A DNA stretch of 64,000 bases from contig CAVLAO010000002.1 in the NCBI GenBank assembly GCA_963660915.1, positions 62,001 to 126,000 on the forward strand, given 5' to 3'. Position numbers and translations under genes: made by a program. The stretch is from UMGS1766 sp963660915 (GTDB lineage Bacteria > Bacillota > Clostridia > Oscillospirales > Oscillospiraceae). Under the pieces are notes generated by a model that did no database searches, was not told the origin of the DNA, and saw only the letters and a program-made list of their open reading frames with translations. Below are positions 59,085-64,000 of the stretch, piece by piece. Numbering within the stretch: position 1 is the stretch's first letter; every line of letters starts with the position of its first letter.

Positions 59085-59113
59085 TTGACAAAACAAGTTA
59101 GGTAAGATAAACT
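59085..59113 (+). promoter_or_regulatory. Promoter of the feo operon
   Basis: TTGACA at 59085-59090, a 17-bp spacer and TAAACT at 59108-59113. The start point would fall in the operator at 59114-59145. Confidence 0.85.
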
Positions 59114-59145
59114 GTGCATTGGTTAGAAAATACTAACCAATGCAC
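59114..59145. promoter_or_regulatory. Main feo operator (DtxR-type dyad)
   Basis: A 13-bp perfect inverted repeat around six bases, centred on GGTTAG-AAAATA-CTAACC (59121-59138). The half-site GGTTAG is that of DtxR/IdeR boxes (canonical spacing is shorter). It overlaps the expected transcription start, so binding should repress. Confidence 0.75.
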
Positions 59146-59205
59146 AGATCGATGCATTGGCGGTGGGATATCAGCCCATATTAACAGCTTAAGGAAGGAT
59201 GCACC

Positions 59206-59418
59206 ATGATGCCATTGACATTGGCCGATGTCGGCGAAGATAACATCATAAAAAAAATTGGTGGAAAGCCGGAGGTGCGCAAGCACTTGGAGAATTTGGG
59301 CTTTGTAGTTGGCGGAAACGTGTCTGTGATCAGCAAGTTGTCCGGCAACATGATTGTGAATGTGAAAGAAGCCAGAATTGCGATTAGCGAGGAAATGGCT
59401 CAAAAAATCATGATTTGA
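59206..59418 (+). CDS. feoA: FeoA-domain protein 1
   Basis: 70 residues, an SH3-like FeoA domain (LADVGEDNIIKKIGGKPEVRKHLENLG quoted in part; then GFVVGGNVSVISKLSGNMIV). FeoA assists FeoB in ferrous iron uptake from the cytoplasmic side. AAGGA precedes the ATG. It is the first of two feoA genes in tandem before feoB. Confidence 0.92.
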   Translation: MMPLTLADVGEDNIIKKIGGKPEVRKHLENLGFVVGGNVSVISKLSGNMIVNVKEARIAISEEMAQKIMI

Positions 59419-59453
59419 GAGAATCAAGATTGAAATTGTAAGGAGGCAGCACT

Positions 59454-59675
59454 ATGAACACACTGCGGGAAGCCAAGGTGGGTCAGACCGTTAAGGTTGT
59501 TAAGCTCAATGGAGAAGGCGCAATTAAGCGTCGGATTATGGACATGGGTATTACCAAAGGCGTTGAGGTTTATGTCCGTAAGGTCGCTCCTTTGGGGGAC
59601 CCGGTGGAAATCACCGTTCGCGGCTACGAATTGAGCCTGCGTAAGGCAGATGCTGAGATGATCGTGGTCGAGTAA
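59454..59675 (+). CDS. feoA: FeoA-domain protein 2
   Basis: 73 residues, with TLREAKVGQTVKVVKLNGEG, RRIMDMGITKGVEVYVRKVAPLGDP and EITVRGYELSLRKADAEMI; this is the canonical FeoA pattern, more so than the first copy. AAGGAGG precedes the ATG by seven bases. It lies 35 bp after feoA-1 and 108 bp before feoB. Confidence 0.95.
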   Translation: MNTLREAKVGQTVKVVKLNGEGAIKRRIMDMGITKGVEVYVRKVAPLGDPVEITVRGYELSLRKADAEMIVVE

Positions 59676-59699
59676 TTTTGCTTTGTTGATCACAAGGAG

Positions 59700-59753
59700 G
59701 CCGTTTCGAGGGAAACGGCACTCGCTTAGATGAAAGGTTAGCTTTTACTTACT
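59700..59753. promoter_or_regulatory. Hairpin and degenerate operator before feoB
   Basis: GCCGTTTC/GAAACGGC (59700-59719) forms a hairpin, followed by GGTTAG-CTTTTA-CTTACT (59736-59753), a half-degenerate copy of the feo operator. Confidence 0.45.
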
Positions 59754-59783
59754 GAGCTTGACCGAAAAGAGAGGAAGTATTCT

Positions 59784-62264
59784 ATGAAGTTGAGAATTGC
59801 CCTTGCGGGCAACCCGAATGCCGGCAAGACAACGCTGTTCAATGCGTTGACCGGTGCAAACCAGTTTGTTGGTAACTGGCCCGGCGTTACGGTGGAGAAG
59901 AAAGAAGGCAAGCTGAAGAAACACCCTGATGTGACGATTACCGACTTGCCGGGCATCTATTCTCTGTCCCCCTACACGCTGGAAGAAGTAGTTGCGCGTA
60001 ACTATCTGATCGGTGAGCGTCCCGATGCGATTTTGAATATCGTAGACGGCACAAACCTGGAACGCAACCTTTACCTGACAACGCAGTTGACTGAGTTGGG
60101 CATTCCCGTGGTTGTGGCCATTAACATGATGGATGTTGTAAAGAAAAATGGCGACCAGATCAATATCGGGGAGCTGTCCCGCCAGTTGGGCTGCAAAGTG
60201 CTGGAAATTTCCGCACTGAAGGGCACCGGTGTAATGGAAGCAGCGGAAGCTGCAATTGATGCGGCGCAGAACACAAAGACAGTTCCCATGCACACATTCT
60301 CCGGCCCTGTCGAGCATGCCATCGCTCACATTGAAGAAGCAGCGGTTCACAATATGCCGGAAGAACAGCAGCGTTGGTATGCGCTGAAGGTGTTTGAGCG
60401 GGACGAGAAGGTTCTGGCACAGTTGAATCTGAATGCTTCTGTCCTAGAGCATATTGAGAAGGACATTAAGGCGGCAGAGGATGAACTGGATGACGATGCA
60501 GAGAGCATCATCACAAATGAACGCTATGTTTACATCGCTTCTATTATCAAGGGTTGCCTGAAGAAAAAGTCCGCAGGCAAGTTGACCACCTCCGATAAGA
60601 TTGATAAGGTTGTCACCAACCGTTGGTTGGCTCTGCCGATCTTTGCGGCGATTATGTTCATTGTCTACTATGTCTCGGTTACCACCGTTGGCGGTTGGGC
60701 AACCGACTGGGTCAACGACGGTGTGTTTGGCGACGGATGGCATCTGTTCTCCATCGGCACCAGTGCATATAACGATGACAACGATGCTTACACGGATGCA
60801 TCTAATATCGTAAATGGCTATATCGAGGATCAGGGTCTGGACGATGTTGCAGATGCAATTGACAGCGAGAGCGATGAGTTTGATGCTGACGTTGCCGCAA
60901 AGGCGTTGACCGGTGTGGCGGCAGACGTTGACGAAAAGTACGAATTTACCTATGAAGTGCAGGACGAAGAAAACCTGTCCGTTACAGATGAGACTGCGAC
61001 CGGCGCAGATGTGCTGGAGGCAATTGATCTCATGGTCGAGGATGGTTGTGAAGCACCTGATCCCGCCGATTATGGCGTGTTCATTCCGAGTATTCCGACC
61101 TTGATTGAGAATGGTTTGAATGCAGTTAATTGTGCAGACTGGCTGAGCGGCCTGATTCTGGATGGTATTGTTGCCGGCGTAGGCGCGGTTCTTGGCTTTG
61201 TTCCTCAGATGCTGGTTCTGTTCATCTTTCTGGCTTTCCTGGAGTCCTGCGGCTATATGGCTCGTATCGCCTTTATTCTTGACCGTGTATTCCGCCGCTT
61301 TGGTTTGTCCGGTAAGTCCTTCATTCCAATCCTGATCGGTACCGGCTGCGGTGTGCCGGGCATCATGGCCTCCCGTACGATTGAAAACGAACGCGACCGC
61401 CGCATGACCATTATGACAACCACGTTTATTCCCTGCGGCGCGAAGCTGCCCTTCATCGCAATGATTGCCGGATCCATCTTCGGCGGCGCCGCATGGGTTG
61501 CACCTTCTGCCTATTTCCTTGGCATTGCAGCGATTATTTGCTCCGGCATCATTTTGAAAAAGACAAAGTTGTTTGTTGGCGATCCCGCTCCGTTCGTTAT
61601 GGAGCTGCCGGCATACCACATGCCCACCGTGGGTACGGTTCTTCGCTCCATGTGGGAGCGCGGCTGGTCCTTCATCAAGAAGGCCGGAACAATCATCACA
61701 CTGTCCACCATCTTGGTGTGGTTCCTGAGCTACTTCGGAATGGTTGACGGCGCGTTCACCATGCTGGAAGAGGATCAGTTGGATCAGAGCATTTTGGCTA
61801 CCGTAGGCAATGCAATCTGCTGGATCTTTGCTCCTCTGGGCTTTGGCAACTGGCAGGCGACCGTTGCAGCGATTACCGGCCTGATTGCAAAGGAAAATAT
61901 CGTTGGTACCTTGGGTATCCTGTACAACGGCGGCGATGCTGCTTCCGTTTACACCAACATGGCTGCTGCCTTTACCGCAATCTCTGGTTATGCGTTCCTG
62001 GCATTCAACCTGCTGTGCGCTCCCTGCTTTGCTGCAATGGGTGCAATTAAGCGCGAAATGAACAGCCATAAGTGGTTCTGGATCGCAATTGGTTATCAGT
62101 GCGGCTTTGCTTATCTGGTTGGTCTGTGTGTCTATCAGTTGGGCATGCTGTTTACCGGTCACTTTGGAATTGGCTCCATCGTTGCAATTCTGGTTGTGGT
62201 CGCCTTCCTGTTCCTGCTGTTCCGTCCGATGAACGAGAATGCAGGCAAGAAGCTGAAGCACTAA
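59784..62264 (+). CDS. feoB: Ferrous iron transporter FeoB with an acidic extracytoplasmic insertion
   Basis: 826 residues. The N-terminal GTPase has GNPNAGKTT (9-17), NWPGVTVEKKEG, DLPGIYSLS and NMMD in the NKxD position; then the GDI helices and a transporter domain with repeated Gate motifs (FVPQMLVLFIFLAFLESCGY quoted in part, PFIAMIAG, IAKENIVGTLG). Between the first membrane helix (to about 310) and the second (about 440) lies a roughly 100-residue stretch unusually rich in Asp and Glu. It follows two feoA genes and precedes a Cys-rich partner, the usual Clostridia order. Confidence 0.97.
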   Translation: MKLRIALAGNPNAGKTTLFNALTGANQFVGNWPGVTVEKKEGKLKKHPDVTITDLPGIYSLSPYTLEEVVARNYLIGERPDAILNIVDGTNLERNLYLTTQLTELGIPVVVAINMMDVVKKNGDQINIGELSRQLGCKVLEISALKGTGVMEAAEAAIDAAQNTKTVPMHTFSGPVEHAIAHIEEAAVHNMPEEQQRWYALKVFERDEKVLAQLNLNASVLEHIEKDIKAAEDELDDDAESIITNERYVYIASIIKGCLKKKSAGKLTTSDKIDKVVTNRWLALPIFAAIMFIVYYVSVTTVGGWATDWVNDGVFGDGWHLFSIGTSAYNDDNDAYTDASNIVNGYIEDQGLDDVADAIDSESDEFDADVAAKALTGVAADVDEKYEFTYEVQDEENLSVTDETATGADVLEAIDLMVEDGCEAPDPADYGVFIPSIPTLIENGLNAVNCADWLSGLILDGIVAGVGAVLGFVPQMLVLFIFLAFLESCGYMARIAFILDRVFRRFGLSGKSFIPILIGTGCGVPGIMASRTIENERDRRMTIMTTTFIPCGAKLPFIAMIAGSIFGGAAWVAPSAYFLGIAAIICSGIILKKTKLFVGDPAPFVMELPAYHMPTVGTVLRSMWERGWSFIKKAGTIITLSTILVWFLSYFGMVDGAFTMLEEDQLDQSILATVGNAICWIFAPLGFGNWQATVAAITGLIAKENIVGTLGILYNGGDAASVYTNMAAAFTAISGYAFLAFNLLCAPCFAAMGAIKREMNSHKWFWIAIGYQCGFAYLVGLCVYQLGMLFTGHFGIGSIVAILVVVAFLFLLFRPMNENAGKKLKH

Positions 62265-62300
62265 TTTCCATCGCGGACGTTTGAAAGGAGACGATCTGTT

Positions 62301-62477
62301 ATGATCGCATGGCTTTCTGCGAACATCGGCACCATCCTGGTAGGATTGGTGGTTCTGGCCATCGTGATTGGCATTGTTTTGTCCCTGCATCGGGACAAGA
62401 AACAGGGCAAGCTCTCCTGCGGCGGAAACTGCGGCAGCTGCAACCATTGCAGCGGCCATTGCGGCGGATGCCACTGA
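62301..62477 (+). CDS. FeoB-associated Cys-rich membrane protein
   Basis: 58 residues: one membrane helix (about 7-28) and a C-terminal tail with repeated Cys (SCGGNCGSCNHCSGHCGGCH). Small proteins of this type regularly follow feoB and may bind or hand over Fe(II). AAAGGAG lies before the ATG. Too short for standard gene-finding cut-offs, but position and pattern are clear. Confidence 0.9.
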   Translation: MIAWLSANIGTILVGLVVLAIVIGIVLSLHRDKKQGKLSCGGNCGSCNHCSGHCGGCH

Positions 62478-62551
62478 CTTCCATGCAAATTGCCTTGGTG
62501 GGGAAATTATCTTCCCCCACCGGGGTGAAATCAGCGAAAGGAGAGAGCACT

Positions 62552-62944
62552 GTGGGAAAAGAGAAGAAATTGGCGTTAACACAGGCGAATATTCGCTATC
62601 TTTTGGCGATTGAAGCATTGGACCGTGACGGTTCTGGCGTGCGCTGTGTTGATGTGGCTCAGACACTTGGAATTACCAAGCCCAGTGTTCACTCTATGAT
62701 GAACACGCTGAAGCAAATGTCTCTGCTGGAAAAGTCCTACTACGGAGTGATTCATCTGACCGAGGAAGGAAGACGGGTAGCTCAGCGCTATCAGGGGTGG
62801 TTTCAGAGCATTTCACACCACTTCCAACCATTGTTGACCAGTGAACAGGACGTAAATGTGATTGCCTGTGCATTGATGGCGGAACTGCCGGAAGGCAGTA
62901 TGCAGACAATGTGCGAGCGAATGGATCAAATCGAGGTGTCTTAG
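62552..62944 (+). CDS. DtxR/MntR-like metal-dependent transcriptional regulator
   Basis: 130 residues: a winged helix (ANIRYLLAIEALDRDG, VDVAQTLGITKPSVHSMMNTLKQ near 30-52, GVIHLTEEGRRVAQ) and a short dimerisation region with HHFQPLL. No SH3/FeoA-like C-terminal domain is present, as in MntR-sized proteins. Starts GTG 62552, eight bases after AAAGGAG. Its place inside the feo operon makes it the likely ligand of the GGTTAG-N6-CTAACC boxes. Confidence 0.88.
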   Translation: MGKEKKLALTQANIRYLLAIEALDRDGSGVRCVDVAQTLGITKPSVHSMMNTLKQMSLLEKSYYGVIHLTEEGRRVAQRYQGWFQSISHHFQPLLTSEQDVNVIACALMAELPEGSMQTMCERMDQIEVS

Positions 62945-62946
62945 AC

Positions 62947-63327
62947 ATGTCTGGTACAGTGACGACTGTTGTCATAGTGTTGATTTTAGCCGCAATTGCA
63001 GTCTTGTCCGTGGTAAGCTATGTCAAAAAGTTGCGCAGTGGCTGTTGTGGAGCAAGCGATGAAAAGGTGAAACGAGTTCGTGTGACGGATCGGGACAAAA
63101 GTCATTATCCCCATTCAGTTGTCCTCGTTGTGGATGGTATGGTCTGCGGAAATTGTGCGGCTCGAGTGGAAAATGCATTAAATGCATTGGGTGGTGTTTG
63201 GGCAAGTGCAGATGTGGAACACGGAACAGTTACCGTTCGGATGAAGCAATCACTGGACGAACGGCTGCTTCGGGACACGGTAAACCAGATTGGCGGCTAT
63301 ACTGTGATGAAAGTAGAAGCTGGCTGA
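62947..63327 (+). CDS. Membrane-anchored heavy-metal-associated (HMA) domain protein
   Basis: 126 residues: an N-terminal membrane helix (about 4-25), a SGCCG motif, a linker and an HMA fold with GMVCGNCAARVENALN (CxxC near 71-74). HMA domains bind Cu(I), Zn or related metals and donate them. It begins two bases after the regulator stop, so is co-translated with the iron genes. The metal it carries is not certain. Confidence 0.88.
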   Translation: MSGTVTTVVIVLILAAIAVLSVVSYVKKLRSGCCGASDEKVKRVRVTDRDKSHYPHSVVLVVDGMVCGNCAARVENALNALGGVWASADVEHGTVTVRMKQSLDERLLRDTVNQIGGYTVMKVEAG

Positions 63328-63378
63328 TTCTATGGCCTTAGATTGGGCGCTGACGAGCGCCCATATCTTAAACAAAAA

Positions 63379-63396
63379 GGTTAGCTAAAACTAACC
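63379..63396. promoter_or_regulatory. Iron-regulator operator before the DUF2325 gene
   Basis: A perfect GGTTAG-CTAAAA-CTAACC dyad, same geometry as the main feo operator, 19 bases before the start codon. Confidence 0.75.
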
Positions 63397-63414
63397 TGAG
63401 AAAGGAGCGCCTCT

Positions 63415-63699
63415 ATGAGCGTTGTAATTTTGGGCGGCAATGAGTGCATGGTTCGTAAGTATAAGGATCTATGCAAGGAATATGAATGTCAGGCAAAGGT
63501 GTTTGCAAAACCCATCGGCAGTTTAAAAAACAAAATTGGATCGCCAGATCTTATGGTGTGCTTTACCAGCACCATGTCCCACAAAATGTTGCGCAGCGCA
63601 TTGAATGAGATCAAGGGAGGCAATACCGTGATTGCACATTGTCCTACCAGCTCCATTTCCGCGCTGCGGGGTGTGCTGGAGACCCACGCGGTTCGGTGA
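63415..63699 (+). CDS. DUF2325-family protein
   Basis: 94 residues. MSVVILGGNECMVRKYKDLC ... VFAKPIGSLKNKIG ... MVCFTSTMSHKMLRSA is the DUF2325 pattern, a small Rossmann-like family without a known role that in Clostridia often sits with ferrous-iron genes. AAAGGAG lies before the ATG. A perfect iron-type operator immediately upstream puts it in the same regulon. Confidence 0.85.
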   Translation: MSVVILGGNECMVRKYKDLCKEYECQAKVFAKPIGSLKNKIGSPDLMVCFTSTMSHKMLRSALNEIKGGNTVIAHCPTSSISALRGVLETHAVR

Positions 63700-63705
63700 A
63701 ACAAG

Positions 63706-64000
63706 ATGCCGGAGGAAATGGTGATTCGCCACTGTGCTCCAACATTGGCCGGAATGAAAACAGGAAGCCTGTTTTCCTGTCATTATGATTCGGAGGAAGC
63801 AGTGTGCAGAGACATTCGGGCAATGAATCAGTCACTTGTTCCCAAAGGGCTTCGGGTGCTGTGCCTGAAATACCAAAGCGGATTGGCGCTGATCTATCTC
63901 TATCGTCCCAATCGACTTTGTCAGGATTTGACGGATCCAATCGCAGCACATTTGCTGGAAGATCGTGGTTATCCCTGCGCAAACGCGGATCGCTGCGTTG
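63706..64000 (+). CDS. DUF3793-family protein, N-terminal part
   Basis: Starts ATG 63706, six bases after DUF2325 ends, and runs off the window. About 98 residues are visible: HCAPTLAGMKTGSLFSCHY and LALIYLYRPNRLCQDLTDP match the DUF3793 family, a Clostridia group of unknown function that accompanies DUF2325 and flavodoxin in iron-starvation operons. Confidence 0.8.
   Translation, partial: MPEEMVIRHCAPTLAGMKTGSLFSCHYDSEEAVCRDIRAMNQSLVPKGLRVLCLKYQSGLALIYLYRPNRLCQDLTDPIAAHLLEDRGYPCANADRCV

Noticed and set aside
60444..62666. 740-codon open frame antisense to feoB
   Set aside because: Long because feoB is rich in codons whose complements are not stops; composition (Cys, His, Asn-rich) is unlike a real protein here.
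1..64000. tRNA, rRNA, CRISPR, IS elements, prophage or attachment sites
   Set aside because: Looked for CCA-ending cloverleaf patterns, spaced direct repeats, transposase or integrase motifs; none were convincing by eye.

Overview
The window reads as chromosomal DNA of a strictly anaerobic, low-to-mid G+C member of the Clostridia (Bacillota), most like an Oscillospiraceae-type gut commensal. This rests on the class III (glycyl-radical) ribonucleotide reductase, Clostridia-style families (DUF4317, DUF2325, DUF3793, YgiQ, YedF, YqeB/YqeC), strong AGGAGG ribosome-binding sites, a T-box leader, a CIRCE element and the codon style. Genus is not resolvable by reading alone. No tRNA, rRNA, CRISPR, transposon or prophage was found. 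A 113-base run of N at 1145-1257 interrupts one gene.

Layout. 1-5.1 kb: the end of a SufB/SufD-type Fe-S assembly gene, a YfcE-type phosphodiesterase, an assembly gap, a ClC-family channel and nrdD with a paired NrdR-type operator. 5.6-11.3 kb: a very large hybrid histidine kinase followed by a DUF4317 protein and a lipoprotein. 11.4-17.2 kb: purC, a free-standing 20-codon ORF with its own promoter and a structured 3' region, a rhomboid-like protein lacking the protease residues, a regulator with two TetR DNA-binding domains divergent from a sirtuin, and an HD-domain hydrolase. 17.3-22.9 kb: ilvB-ilvN-ilvC-ilvD on the minus strand behind a T-box leader whose specifier reads as GUC (Val). 23-31.8 kb: small redox, membrane and zinc-ribbon proteins, alanine racemase, AsnA, an HD-GYP response regulator with an HPt protein, exonuclease III and an M20 peptidase.

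31.9-43.8 kb is the most distinctive region: thirteen tightly packed plus-strand genes. They join selenium activation and delivery (selD, yedF, a class V aminotransferase, DUF3343, yqeC, yqeB), a molybdenum hydroxylase with its maturation factors (a permuted XdhC, FAD, 2Fe-2S and Mo subunits, a MocA-like nucleotidyltransferase), and then a CoA-transferase and a phosphotriesterase-like hydrolase. A PucR/CdaR-type regulator follows. I infer a selenium-dependent (labile Se, not selenocysteine) molybdenum hydroxylase that feeds a hydrolysis and CoA-activation branch.

44-58 kb: an Hsp20 gene with CIRCE and a long structured leader, a secreted nuclease lipoprotein, pyridoxamine kinase, YgiQ, a CarD-type regulator, a PhoB/PhoR-like two-component system behind Pho-box repeats, and an HtrA-type protease. 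59-64 kb: an iron-uptake locus (feoA, feoA, feoB, a FeoB-associated Cys-rich peptide, a DtxR-like regulator, an HMA-domain protein, DUF2325, DUF3793). Repeated GGTTAG-N6-CTAACC operators punctuate it, and its FeoB carries a roughly 100-residue acidic insertion.
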